Shown in pieces: positions 1-9,864 of a stretch of DNA of 64,000 nucleotides (the stretch's first letter is position 1; every line of letters starts with the position of its first letter). The notes under the pieces were generated by a model. It did no database searches, was not told where the DNA came from, and saw only the letters and a program-made list of their open reading frames with translations. Source of the DNA: Pseudahrensia aquimaris (lineage in GTDB: Bacteria > Pseudomonadota > Alphaproteobacteria > Rhizobiales > Rhizobiaceae); the NCBI RefSeq assembly GCF_042676045.1, contig NZ_JBHTJV010000013.1, forward strand, positions 107,117 through 171,116. Reading direction: 5' to 3'. Position numbers and translations under genes: made by a program.

Positions 1-1
1 T

Positions 2-103
2 GAATTGATGTCGGTCGTGAACGTTGATGGTGCACTTGTTGGTGGCGCGAGCTTGAAGGCGCAGGACTTCCTCGCCATATGCGAAGTCTATCGCAGTCTC
101 TAA
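2..103 (+). CDS. tpiA: Triosephosphate isomerase, C-terminal fragment (cut by window start)
   Basis: The first codons read as the tail of triosephosphate isomerase: the segment around NVDGALVGGASLKAQDF, ending EVYRSL and a TAA, is the conserved C-terminal phosphate-binding loop (GGASL) and last helix of TpiA. The enzyme interconverts dihydroxyacetone phosphate and glyceraldehyde 3-phosphate in glycolysis. The start lies outside the window. The tpiA-secG-pyrG order that follows is common in Hyphomicrobiales and supports the call. Confidence 0.9.
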   Translation, partial: ELMSVVNVDGALVGGASLKAQDFLAICEVYRSL

Positions 104-208
104 CGCCGCCAGATGGGCGCTGTGGGGGAGACTTTTCATTCGCGAATGCTTCGTTTAGAAGGCCGCTAACTCATATGCGTATCCGCGCAAACCAGCTGGA
201 TTGTCACC

Positions 209-616
209 ATGTCGGAAGTTTTCGATACCATTCTCATCGTCGTTCACATCATGCTTGTGCTGACGCTTATTGTCCTCGTTCTTCTTCAGAAATCCGAAGG
301 CGGTGCACTTGGCATCGGCGGCGGTGGAGGCGGCGGCGGTGGTGGCTTTATGTCGGCACGCGGCGCGGCCAATGCTCTGACAAAAACCACCTCGATTGTT
401 GCAGCCGCATTTTTTGCGACATCCATCTTGCTGGGTGTATCAGCCAATCAGGGTGCTGGCACCAACTCAATCATTGATCGTGCCGAGCAAAACCAAAGTA
501 CCGGTGTACCAACAGAAGGCGGAGATCAGCCTGCTGGCGGCGGCAACTTGCTGGAAGGCCTGCAGCGCGAAGGCCAGGGCAACGCCCCAAGCACAGGCGT
601 GCCGACCGGCAACTAA
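209..616 (+). CDS. secG: Preprotein translocase subunit SecG
   Basis: This 135-residue protein is the small SecG subunit of the SecYEG channel. It has a first membrane helix (about residues 5-24, ending LVLLQKSEGG, the SecG signature), a glycine-rich loop, and a second helix (about 52-75). The loop holds an uninterrupted run of ten glycine codons (about residues 36-46), long even for SecG. The C-terminal tail is polar and low in complexity, as is usual for alphaproteobacterial SecG. It sits between tpiA and pyrG and is followed by a clear terminator, so its transcript probably ends before pyrG. Confidence 0.93.
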   Translation: MSEVFDTILIVVHIMLVLTLIVLVLLQKSEGGALGIGGGGGGGGGGFMSARGAANALTKTTSIVAAAFFATSILLGVSANQGAGTNSIIDRAEQNQSTGVPTEGGDQPAGGGNLLEGLQREGQGNAPSTGVPTGN

Positions 617-639
617 TCCGGCCAGCAGTGCTTTTGGAG

Positions 640-667
640 AAGGCGGCTATTTTCAGCCGCCTTTTTT
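640..667 (+). terminator. Rho-independent terminator after secG
   Basis: A perfect 9-bp stem (AAGGCGGCT / AGCCGCCTT, positions 640-648 and 655-663) with a 6-nt loop runs into a T tract at 662-667. It lies 24 bp after the secG stop and 110 bp before pyrG. Confidence 0.9.
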
Positions 668-777
668 GTTTGAGGTGCTGGTCAGGAACCTTGGATGAGC
701 TTTCTCCCCACAAATGTTCCCGCGCGATGAACTTTTTGTTTTGGGAATCGCAGAATCGGTGTTAGCCGTCTGCTCCC

Positions 778-2421
<1,644 letters not shown>

Positions 2422-2425
2422 GCGT

Positions 2426-3088
2426 TCATGCCACGCGGACGCTCTTGGAAACCTTTTCGGCCAAATCCAGTTTCATAATTGATGAGAGTGCAATGCCGAT
2501 ATTGGGGTTTTTGCGCTGTAGTTTTTCGATGTCTTCTTTCGACCACACGATATAGCGGCCGCCAGTTTCCAAAAGTGTCGTTGCTGTCGCTGGAATGTTG
2601 AGCAGCATTGAAATTTCGCCAATGAAGCAGCTTTCGTTGATGTCAAAGGTGACATCGCCGCGCTTTGCCCGGCAGGTGCCGGATACGAGAAAATAGAGAT
2701 AATCTGAGTGCTTGCCCTCAATTGTCATGAGCGTTTCTGCGTTGGCATCCTGTGCTTGGCCAACCTTCATCAGTTTTCTAAACTGACCAGGATTGAGAGA
2801 TGAGAACTTGCCCAGAATGACCTTTTCCTCATCAGTCATATTGAACGTCGTACGCTCTAGCGACATCACGATAATGCTATAAATGTTCGTGAGGCCGATC
2901 ATCACGGACCAAAAGATTGCCTCCCAAAGCGGCACGTCTCCGATGGTGAAATAGTAGACGATGTAGAGGCCAGTGCCCGCCAGAATGAACAATCGAAGGA
3001 TCAACTGCTCCCTTATCAGCATGGCAATGACATACATAATGGCAGCTAGGTGAACGAAAATGGCTGGGCCGGTAAGTGTCTCGAACAT
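2426..3088 (-). CDS. Membrane-anchored cyclic-nucleotide-binding protein (Popeye-like layout)
   Basis: This 220-residue protein has three predicted membrane helices in its first 78 residues (about 8-24, 27-48 and 54-77). A cytoplasmic cNMP-binding-like domain follows (about 95-210): the segment from DYLYFLVSGTCRAKRG through NESCFIGEISMLLN to TLLETGGRYIVWSKEDIEKL follows the beta-roll and phosphate-binding cassette plan. Three short helices followed by one cNMP domain is the architecture of Popeye-domain proteins. No kinase, cyclase or DNA-binding domain is attached, so it may be a membrane effector of cAMP or a similar ligand. It is convergent with pyrG with only 4 bp between the stops. Ligand and function are unknown. 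Confidence 0.75.
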   Translation of the reverse strand: MFETLTGPAIFVHLAAIMYVIAMLIREQLILRLFILAGTGLYIVYYFTIGDVPLWEAIFWSVMIGLTNIYSIIVMSLERTTFNMTDEEKVILGKFSSLNPGQFRKLMKVGQAQDANAETLMTIEGKHSDYLYFLVSGTCRAKRGDVTFDINESCFIGEISMLLNIPATATTLLETGGRYIVWSKEDIEKLQRKNPNIGIALSSIMKLDLAEKVSKSVRVA

Positions 3089-3365
3089 TGTATCTTCCTC
3101 TCAGCATAATGCCGATAGTTTTGTTTAATGTTTCCAGACGCGCCCATCTGTGGCATTTGGCACATCACGCGAATTTAGCGTTTCAATTCCATGCAGATGC
3201 GCCGACTTGCCCCAATTTTGACGTTATCCTAAATCAGTTACGCGGAGCGATCTGTCACGGGTCGCTTTTGTCGTTGGTCTATTGCCAACCAGTTTGTGTA
3301 TCGAAGGTTGTTTTGCCCTCCCAAGGCGGGGAGTGTGGCTGGCAGCCCCAAAAAGGCTATTTCAA

Positions 3366-3836
3366 ATGAAATCGATTTTCCCAGCGGCTTTGGCCGTTAT
3401 TGGCGCTTGTGCGCTTTTTACATTTTCCACGATTGATCAAAGCCATGCTGGCGCCGGTGCTGCACGAGCGTTGGAGCGATTGGAAGGTTTGAAAGAAGGT
3501 ACGCGCCGCGCCAATCGTTTGATGGGCGTCAACACGCGGCGGGTGCCGTGGTGCGGCCATGCTGTGAAATATGCAGTTCAAAAGGCTGGCAAAAAGCCAG
3601 CCAAGCATTACGCAGCCGCTCGTTCTTGGGAAAGCTGGGGCCGCCGCGTCTCCAAAAGCTCCATCCGCCGCGGCGATGTCATTGTTTTTCGCAGCGGTTA
3701 TTCACGTTCGGGCCGTCATGTTGCAGTGGCTACGGCGGTGAAAGGCAACAAAGTGAAGGTTTGTGGCGGAAACACCCGTGACCGTGTGCATTGTGGCTGG
3801 CGTCCCAAAAGCAGAATCATCACAGTTCGCCGTTAA
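3366..3836 (+). CDS. Secreted TIGR02594-type (NlpC/P60-like) protein
   Basis: The 156-residue product begins with a signal peptide (hydrophobic to about residue 24, then SHAGAG). The mature part carries a compact cysteine-peptidase-like fold: VPWCGHAVKYAV supplies the candidate nucleophile Cys, RSWESWG and RRGDVIVFRSG follow, and GRHVAVAT supplies the candidate His. The motif order (WC, SWxxWG, GDVxVF, HVA, GGN) is that of TIGR02594 and related NlpC/P60 or CHAP-like amidases that cut peptidoglycan peptides. The ATG at 3366 was chosen because the signal peptide starts there; a longer reading adds an implausible N-terminus. It stands alone between convergent and unrelated genes. Confidence 0.72.
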   Translation: MKSIFPAALAVIGACALFTFSTIDQSHAGAGAARALERLEGLKEGTRRANRLMGVNTRRVPWCGHAVKYAVQKAGKKPAKHYAAARSWESWGRRVSKSSIRRGDVIVFRSGYSRSGRHVAVATAVKGNKVKVCGGNTRDRVHCGWRPKSRIITVRR

Positions 3837-3952
3837 CCGCGAGTGCGCTGGGCTTTAATGCCCGGTAGCTTCGGTGTTGCACTTGGCTTTGAGCGGACCT
3901 AAAACGGTTTTGAGTTTGAATGGGCCTGCTTAAAGCCCGAAGGGAGCCGAAA

Positions 3953-5332
3953 ATGGCACAGAATTGGTCGAAATCTTCGTGGCGTAGCAAACCGGCACTG
4001 CAGATGCCGAACTATCCCGATGCAGCCTTTCTGAAGGCCACTGAAGAGCGTTTGGCATCGTTTCCGCCTCTGGTCTTCGCTGGCGAAGCACGCGCGCTGA
4101 AAGACGAGCTTGCCCGCGTTTGCCGTGGCGAAGCCTTCTTGATGCAGGGTGGCGATTGCGCCGAGAGTTTTGCCGAGCATGGCGCCGACAACATTCGTGA
4201 CTTCTTCCGTGTGTTCCTGCAAATGGCGGTTGTTCTGACCTTTGGCGCGTCTAAGCCTGTGGTCAAAGTGGGGCGCATTGCCGGACAATTCGCCAAGCCG
4301 CGCTCTTCCGATATGGAAAGCCAAGGCGACGTGGAATTGCCATCTTACCGCGGTGACGTGGTCAACGGCATCGAATTCAACTCTGAGGCGCGCATTCCTG
4401 ACCCGGAGCGGCAAATCATGGCTTACCGCCAGTCTGCTGCTACGCTGAACCTGCTTCGTGCCTTCGCGCAGGGCGGCTATGCCAACCTCAACCACGTTCA
4501 TGAATGGATGCTGGGTTTCGTCGAGAATTCGCCGCAGGGGGAGCGCTATCAGGAATTGGCGGACCGCATTAGCGAGACGCTGGGCTTCATGAAAGCCATC
4601 GGCATTGACGGTGAGCGCAATTCCAGCCTTCGCGAGACTGATTTTTATACGTCCCATGAGGCGCTGTTGTTGGGATACGAAGAAGCGTTGACGCGCGAAG
4701 ATTCGATCACGGGCGAGCCTTATGCAACGTCTGGCCACATGATCTGGATTGGTGACCGTACCCGCCAGCCCGACCATGCCCATGTTGAATATTGCCGTGG
4801 CGTGAAAAACCCGATTGGCTTGAAATGCGGCCCGTCGACCACCGAAGATGGATTGCTGGAACTCATCGATATTCTGTCGCCTGAAAATGAGGCCGGTCGT
4901 TTAACGCTGATCGCCCGTTTCGGCCACGACAAAGTGGGCGAGCACCTGCCGAAGCTCATTCGTGCAGTGCAGCGCGAGGGCAAAAATGTGGTTTGGTCTT
5001 GTGACCCCATGCACGGCAACACAGTTTCTGCCGGTGGCTATAAAACACGGCCGTTTGACCGAGTGATGGGTGAAGTGAGTGCGTTTTTCGATGTTCATGA
5101 TGCTGAAGGCACCTATCCCGGTGGTGTTCATGTGGAAATGACGGGCAAGGACGTGACCGAATGCACTGGCGGCGCGCGGGCTATCTCCGACGACGATTTG
5201 GCATCGCGCTACCACACACATTGCGACCCGCGACTTAACGCTGACCAATCTATCGAACTGGCCTTCCTGGTTGCGGAACGTTTGAAAGCCAACAAGTCGG
5301 CAACTGCCTCAAACAGCGAAAAAGCTGCGTGA
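3953..5332 (+). CDS. aroG: 3-deoxy-7-phosphoheptulonate synthase, class II
   Basis: This 459-residue protein is a plant/actinobacterial-type (class II) DAHP synthase, which condenses phosphoenolpyruvate and erythrose 4-phosphate at the entry to the shikimate pathway. Diagnostic segments are WxSKPALQMPNYPD at the N-terminus, LMQGGDCAESF (metal-binding Cys), IWIGDRTRQPDHAHVEY, WSCDPMHGNT and HVEMTGKDVTEC. The ATG at 3953 follows AGGGAG and gives the family's usual MAQNWSKSSWRS start; an upstream in-frame start adds residues without homology. The stop overlaps the next start (GTGA), so it is probably cotranscribed with the GFA gene. Confidence 0.96.
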   Translation: MAQNWSKSSWRSKPALQMPNYPDAAFLKATEERLASFPPLVFAGEARALKDELARVCRGEAFLMQGGDCAESFAEHGADNIRDFFRVFLQMAVVLTFGASKPVVKVGRIAGQFAKPRSSDMESQGDVELPSYRGDVVNGIEFNSEARIPDPERQIMAYRQSAATLNLLRAFAQGGYANLNHVHEWMLGFVENSPQGERYQELADRISETLGFMKAIGIDGERNSSLRETDFYTSHEALLLGYEEALTREDSITGEPYATSGHMIWIGDRTRQPDHAHVEYCRGVKNPIGLKCGPSTTEDGLLELIDILSPENEAGRLTLIARFGHDKVGEHLPKLIRAVQREGKNVVWSCDPMHGNTVSAGGYKTRPFDRVMGEVSAFFDVHDAEGTYPGGVHVEMTGKDVTECTGGARAISDDDLASRYHTHCDPRLNADQSIELAFLVAERLKANKSATASNSEKAA

Positions 5333-5745
5333 GCGGACGGCTGGAACCAGCTGGCAAGGGCGGGGCAGGTTCCTGCCTTTGTGGTGGTGTTCGTTATAAG
5401 GTCAAAGGGCCAATGCGGCCGGTTGTAGCTTGCCATTGCCAGCAGTGCCGCAAGCAAAGCGGGCATTTCTTCGCGGCCACATCGTGCAGCAGCGATGATC
5501 TTGAGCTGATCACGGATGAAACGCTCAAATGGTATGAAGCGTCCGACTTCGCCAAACGAGGGTTTTGTGGCGTCTGCGGTTCAGCACTGTTCTGGCGCCG
5601 CGATGGCGGAACGGAAACCTCAATCCTTGCTGGCACTTTGGACGACACGGGCGGGGTCAAGCTGGAGCGTCACATTTTTTGCGCCGACAAAGGCGATTAT
5701 TACGAAATCGTCGATGGTCTGGATCAATTTCCGCAAGCAGACTAA
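5329..5745 (+). CDS. GFA/CENP-V-type zinc protein
   Basis: This 138-residue protein has the cysteine layout of the glutathione-dependent formaldehyde-activating enzyme (Gfa)/CENP-V fold. GSCLCGGVRYKV begins the fold, CHCQQCRKQSG gives the CxxC zinc ligands, and KRGFCGVCGSALFW gives the second zinc pair. Family members are small zinc proteins, often of unknown substrate; few are true Gfa enzymes. The GTG start at 5329 overlaps the DAHP synthase stop by 4 bp, which points to translational coupling. The role here is not defined. Confidence 0.85.
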   Translation: MSGRLEPAGKGGAGSCLCGGVRYKVKGPMRPVVACHCQQCRKQSGHFFAATSCSSDDLELITDETLKWYEASDFAKRGFCGVCGSALFWRRDGGTETSILAGTLDDTGGVKLERHIFCADKGDYYEIVDGLDQFPQAD

Positions 5746-5811
5746 AGCGCCCCTTTCACTGTGACAGCAAAGGCGATTGCTCCGCGCTTTGGCGCAAGCT
5801 AAACCCTGCAA

Positions 5812-7503
5812 ATGACCAAAACTCCCGACACGCTGCGCATCGCGGCCGCGCAACTCAATCCCACCGTTGGTGACGTGAAAGGCAATCTTGCGCTTGCCCG
5901 CGAAGCAAGGCGCGATGCTGCGCGCCAAGGTGCCGATCTTGTCGTTTTCACGGAACTGTTCATCTCAGGCTATTCGCCGGAAGATCTGGTGCTCAAGCCC
6001 GCTTTTGTGGCGTCGTGCATGGCTGCCATCGAAGAACTGGCCAAGGACACCGCTGATGATGGCCCCGGCGTCATTATCGGCACGCCTTGGCGCATCGAAA
6101 AGGGCAATCAAGCAGGTTTGTACAACGCGGTGGCGGTGCTCGATGGCGGTGAAATCAGCACTACAAGATTGAAGGTCGATCTGCCGAATTATGGCGTTTT
6201 TGACGAAAAGCGGGTGTTTGATGCAGGGCCGATGCCCGGTCCGGTGAATTATCGCGGTGTTCGCCTTGGCATTCCGATTTGTGAGGATATTTGGGGCGAT
6301 CTGGATGTTTGTGAAACGCTGGCTGAAAGCGGCGCGGAAATGCTCATCGTTCCCAACGGTTCACCCTATTATCGCAACAAGATGGACGTGCGGCACCAAG
6401 TTGCGCTGAAAGAGGTGATCTCCAGCGGCCTGCCGATGCTGTATATCAATCAGATGGGCGGGCAGGACGAACTCGTGTTCGACGGCGCGTCTTTTGTCGT
6501 GAACGCGGACAAAACGATCCCCATTCAGATGAACCAGTTTGAAACATCGGTGACGTTGACGACATGGCGACGTGGGGATGATGGCTGGGCCTGTGACGAG
6601 GGCGTGCGAACGCGCTTGCCGGACGTCCAGGAAGCCGATTGGCGCGCCTGCGTTTTGGGCCTGCGCGACTACGTGAACAAGAACGGCTTTTCGAATGTGG
6701 TGCTGGGCTTGTCCGGCGGCATCGATTCCGCCATTTGCGCGGCGCTTGCTGTCGATGCGCTGGGCGAAGAGCGGGTGCGCTGTGTGATGATGCCGTATCG
6801 CTATACGTCGAAGGAATCGCTCAAGGACGCCGAAGACTGCGCTCGTGCGCTGGGCGTGCGCTATGAAATCGTGCCGATTTCCGAGCCGGTGGAGGGTTTC
6901 CTGTCCGCCTTGTCGACCACATTTGAAGACACCAAAGAGGGCGTCACGGAAGAAAACCTGCAAAGCCGCACACGGGGCACTTTGCTGATGGCGATTTCCA
7001 ACAAGTTCGGCTCGATGGTCGTTACCACCGGCAACAAGTCTGAAATGTCGGTCGGCTATGCCACGATCTATGGCGATATGAATGGCGGGTTCAATCCGAT
7101 CAAAGATCTTTACAAGATGCAGGTTTACGGCCTTTCCGCTTGGCGCAACGGGAATGTACCGCCGGATTGTCTTGGGCCATCGGGCGAGGTGATCCCGCAA
7201 AACATCATCGATAAAGCCCCCACGGCTGAATTGCGCGAAAACCAAACCGATCAGGATTCATTGCCGGAATATCCGGTTCTGGATGCCATTTTGGAAGGTC
7301 TCGTGGAAAACGAAATGTCAGTCGATGAGATCGTCGAGAAGCACGGATTTGCGCGGGAGACCGTCGAGCGGATGGAGCATTTGCTTTACATTGCGGAATA
7401 CAAGCGCCGTCAGGCAGCACCGGGGGTGAAAATAACCCGCCGTGCTTTCGGTCGAGAGCGGCGCTATCCGATCACCAACAAGTTTCGGGACCGTAAGGCG
7501 TGA
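5812..7503 (+). CDS. nadE: NAD+ synthase, glutamine-hydrolysing
   Basis: This 563-residue protein carries out the last step of NAD synthesis, amidating deamido-NAD with ammonia drawn from glutamine. The N-terminal nitrilase-type amidohydrolase domain (about 1-260) has the expected Glu (FTELFISGY), Lys (TRLKVDLPNYGVFDE) and Cys (IPICEDIWGD) regions. The C-terminal synthetase domain carries the PP-loop LGLSGGIDSAICAALA, followed by SKEMS-like NKSEMSVGY. Length and domain order match bacterial NadE of the glutaminase-fused type. It overlaps folP by 4 bp. Confidence 0.96.
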   Translation: MTKTPDTLRIAAAQLNPTVGDVKGNLALAREARRDAARQGADLVVFTELFISGYSPEDLVLKPAFVASCMAAIEELAKDTADDGPGVIIGTPWRIEKGNQAGLYNAVAVLDGGEISTTRLKVDLPNYGVFDEKRVFDAGPMPGPVNYRGVRLGIPICEDIWGDLDVCETLAESGAEMLIVPNGSPYYRNKMDVRHQVALKEVISSGLPMLYINQMGGQDELVFDGASFVVNADKTIPIQMNQFETSVTLTTWRRGDDGWACDEGVRTRLPDVQEADWRACVLGLRDYVNKNGFSNVVLGLSGGIDSAICAALAVDALGEERVRCVMMPYRYTSKESLKDAEDCARALGVRYEIVPISEPVEGFLSALSTTFEDTKEGVTEENLQSRTRGTLLMAISNKFGSMVVTTGNKSEMSVGYATIYGDMNGGFNPIKDLYKMQVYGLSAWRNGNVPPDCLGPSGEVIPQNIIDKAPTAELRENQTDQDSLPEYPVLDAILEGLVENEMSVDEIVEKHGFARETVERMEHLLYIAEYKRRQAAPGVKITRRAFGRERRYPITNKFRDRKA

Positions 7504-8354
7504 ACGCAGACTGGTTTGCGCCGCGCCGTTGGCCGCTTGCCAATGGCAGGAGCCTGATACTGGGGCCAAGCGCCATTATCATGGGTGTGTTGAACGTGAC
7601 GCCCGACTCATTTTCAGACGGTGGCGACTTCGTTGCGGTGGATGATGCGCTTGCCCGCGCTAGGACGATGATGGCTGAGGGTGCGACCATTATCGACATA
7701 GGCGGCGAAAGCACACGGCCGGGCGCAGCGAGTGTGGATGGAGAGACCGAGCGCGCGCGCGTGCTGCACATCATTGAACGGTTAGCGCGTGACACAGATG
7801 CCATCATTTCGGTGGATACTTATCGTGCCGAGACGGCACGAGCTGCTGTTGAAGCAGGAGCGCATATCGTCAACGATATCTGGGGTTGCCAGCGTGAGCC
7901 TGATATTGCCCGCGTTGCTGCTGATACGGGCGCGGGACTGGTGGTTATGAACAATCGGCGGGAAAGAGCGGTTGATGATGATCTTATCGCAGATGCCATC
8001 AGCTTCTTAAACCGCACGCTGGAAATAACTGACGAAGCAGGCGTCTCGCGGGAGGCTGTTACAATCGATCCGGGTTTCGGCTTTTCCCCGACCATTGATC
8101 ACGATGTTCCGATCCTGGCCCGTGTCGAGAAATTGCACGCCCTTGGGTTGCCAATTCTCATCGGCACATCGCGCAAGCGCTTCTTGGGAGCTTTGACCGA
8201 CCGTGAGGCTGCGGACCGTGATGTTGCCACGGCTGCGACAAGCGTTGTCGCGCGCATGAAAGGGGCTGCGATTTTCCGGGTGCATGGTATTGGCGCAAAC
8301 AAAGACGCTCTGGCTGTTGCAGACGCGGTGATCGCTGACACAATCAAGAATTGA
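7500..8354 (+). CDS. folP: Dihydropteroate synthase
   Basis: This 284-residue TIM-barrel enzyme joins p-aminobenzoate to the pterin pyrophosphate in folate synthesis and is the sulfonamide target. Diagnostic segments are IMGVLNVTPDSFSDGG near residue 24, IDIGGESTRPGA, ISVDTYRAE, VNDIWG, and the C-terminal IGTSRKRFLG. The GTG start overlaps the nadE stop (GTGA). It heads a contiguous folP-folB-folK set, three consecutive folate-pathway genes. Confidence 0.95.
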   Translation: MNADWFAPRRWPLANGRSLILGPSAIIMGVLNVTPDSFSDGGDFVAVDDALARARTMMAEGATIIDIGGESTRPGAASVDGETERARVLHIIERLARDTDAIISVDTYRAETARAAVEAGAHIVNDIWGCQREPDIARVAADTGAGLVVMNNRRERAVDDDLIADAISFLNRTLEITDEAGVSREAVTIDPGFGFSPTIDHDVPILARVEKLHALGLPILIGTSRKRFLGALTDREAADRDVATAATSVVARMKGAAIFRVHGIGANKDALAVADAVIADTIKN

Positions 8355-8362
8355 AGCGCTAC

Positions 8363-8740
8363 ATGACAAAATCAACGCATACATATGAAATTACACTAAA
8401 AAATTGTGCTTTCTTCGCCCACCATGGGGTCTATGAGGAAGAAACCAAACTTGGTCAGCGGTTTTTCGTCGATGCGATTTTGCAGGTGGAACCAAACGGT
8501 GCGCTTGAGGAAGATCGCATCGAAGGCACCGTGCACTATGGTGAAGCGTTTGCCGTCATGGAAAAGCTGGTCACGGGGCGCAACCGATATCTCATTGAAG
8601 CGCTTGCCCTCGATATTGCCCAAGGGCTGTGTGAAGCGTTTTCTCAGATCACCCATGCCCGCGTAACCGTGCGCAAGCCAAATGCGCCTGTTCCCGGTAT
8701 TCTAGACCATGTTGAAGTGACGGTATGCCATCCAGAATGA
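8363..8740 (+). CDS. folB: Dihydroneopterin aldolase
   Basis: This protein of about 125 residues cleaves dihydroneopterin to hydroxymethyl-dihydropterin. The start ITLKNCAFFAHHGVYEEE carries the conserved Gly-Val-x-x-Glu substrate region; FFVDAIL, VHYGEAF and the terminal VRKPNAPVPGILDHVEV are typical of the T-fold aldolase. The ATG at 8363 was preferred; a TTG at 8351 that overlaps the folP stop would add four residues. It overlaps folK. Confidence 0.93.
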   Translation: MTKSTHTYEITLKNCAFFAHHGVYEEETKLGQRFFVDAILQVEPNGALEEDRIEGTVHYGEAFAVMEKLVTGRNRYLIEALALDIAQGLCEAFSQITHARVTVRKPNAPVPGILDHVEVTVCHPE

Positions 8741-9240
8741 GCCAACGCGCATGGTTGGGTCTCGGCGGAAATATCGGTGATGTCCGCGCAACGCTGACCG
8801 CAGGATTGCAGCAGATTGATTCTGATCCGGAGTGCGCCGTTACGGCCGTTTCAAAACTCTACAAAACCCCGCCTTGGGGCGTGACCGAGCAGGCTTGGTT
8901 TCTCAATTGCTGTGCGGAAATAGAAACCACGCTGGAGCCCGAGGCATTGCTGGAACTTTGCCAAGCTGTCGAACGGGCAGGGAACCGCAAACGCACCATG
9001 CGATGGGGACCGCGAACAATTGATGTTGATATTCTAATCTACGAGGGCGTCGAGCAGACGGAGCAACGGCTCACAATTCCCCATCCGCGCATAGCGGAAC
9101 GTGCGTTCGTGCTCGTTCCGTTGGCTGATATTGCCCCACAAGCCATGCTTTCAGGCAACAAGATTGCTGATCTTGCCGATAAAGCAGACCGGGAAGGGCT
9201 TGAAATTGTCGATGAACGCGCCGATTGGTGGCGTGTCTAG
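8737..9240 (+). CDS. folK: 2-amino-4-hydroxy-6-hydroxymethyldihydropteridine pyrophosphokinase
   Basis: This protein of about 167 residues transfers pyrophosphate from ATP to hydroxymethyl-dihydropterin, supplying the FolP substrate. WLGLGGNIGDV at the N-terminus, LYKTPPWGVTEQAWFLNC, and RWGPRTIDVDILIY with its metal-binding Asp pair are the family landmarks. The ATG at 8737 overlaps the folB stop (ATGA) and starts the protein directly at the conserved strand; an ATG at 8725 would add four residues. It ends the folate run and is convergent with the next gene, with the two stops overlapping. Confidence 0.95.
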   Translation: MSQRAWLGLGGNIGDVRATLTAGLQQIDSDPECAVTAVSKLYKTPPWGVTEQAWFLNCCAEIETTLEPEALLELCQAVERAGNRKRTMRWGPRTIDVDILIYEGVEQTEQRLTIPHPRIAERAFVLVPLADIAPQAMLSGNKIADLADKADREGLEIVDERADWWRV

Positions 9241-9788
9241 GTGCGGTTGAGGGTTAAGCCGATTACCGGGATCAGCTTGTTGCTGTTGCCACGCACAGAG
9301 ATCGTGATGTGCATTTTGTTGCGATTCTTCATGTTTGCAACCATCGTGCCGTTCAGCTTCTTGCGGTTGATCCCCACAATAAGCTTATTCGACTTCAACC
9401 GCCCGGATACGATGTCCAAGCCTTTGCCTTTAGCGCCATCGAGAAACTGTCCGCGGTAGCTCTTGCCGCGTTTTGTGATGCGGGCCGACATTTCCTGCGT
9501 GAAAAGGCCAACGCGGCATTTTCCAGAAATATCCATGCCAAGGCCACGGGGCACGTTTCCGGTGAATTTGCAGGTGAAGCGGGTGTTCTTGTATTTGCCC
9601 GCTACGATTTCGCCCGAACCAGACCAATTGCCTTGCACCGATTTGAAATAGGCTCGTTCGCTGGCCTCTGCCGGCACGGCATAAACCGAGGCTGCCATGA
9701 AGGTGGCAGCTGCGAAAGTGCGAATGGTTTTTGCTGCAAAGCTCGACGTTGAGCTGACTGCAGGGCTTGCGGAAAACGCTGAACTCAT
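9237..9788 (-). CDS. Hypothetical periplasmic protein
   Basis: This 183-residue protein has a signal peptide (basic region, hydrophobic stretch FAAATFMAASVYA, then VPAEASE). It is followed by a beta-rich, basic mature part with repeated short strands (KSVQGNWSGSGEIV, TRFTCKFTGNVP, MHITISVRGN). The pattern resembles small periplasmic lipocalin-like proteins conserved in Hyphomicrobiales, but no family is recognised with certainty. The ATG at 9788 was chosen over a GTG at 9800. It is monocistronic and convergent with folK. Confidence 0.6.
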   Translation of the reverse strand: MSSAFSASPAVSSTSSFAAKTIRTFAAATFMAASVYAVPAEASERAYFKSVQGNWSGSGEIVAGKYKNTRFTCKFTGNVPRGLGMDISGKCRVGLFTQEMSARITKRGKSYRGQFLDGAKGKGLDIVSGRLKSNKLIVGINRKKLNGTMVANMKNRNKMHITISVRGNSNKLIPVIGLTLNRT

Positions 9789-9864
9789 GGGGACAAACAC
9801 CTGTGCTGATCAATTCCGACTATCGCCAATAATGGTTAATGGATTGCTGATAGCGCAGGCTACG

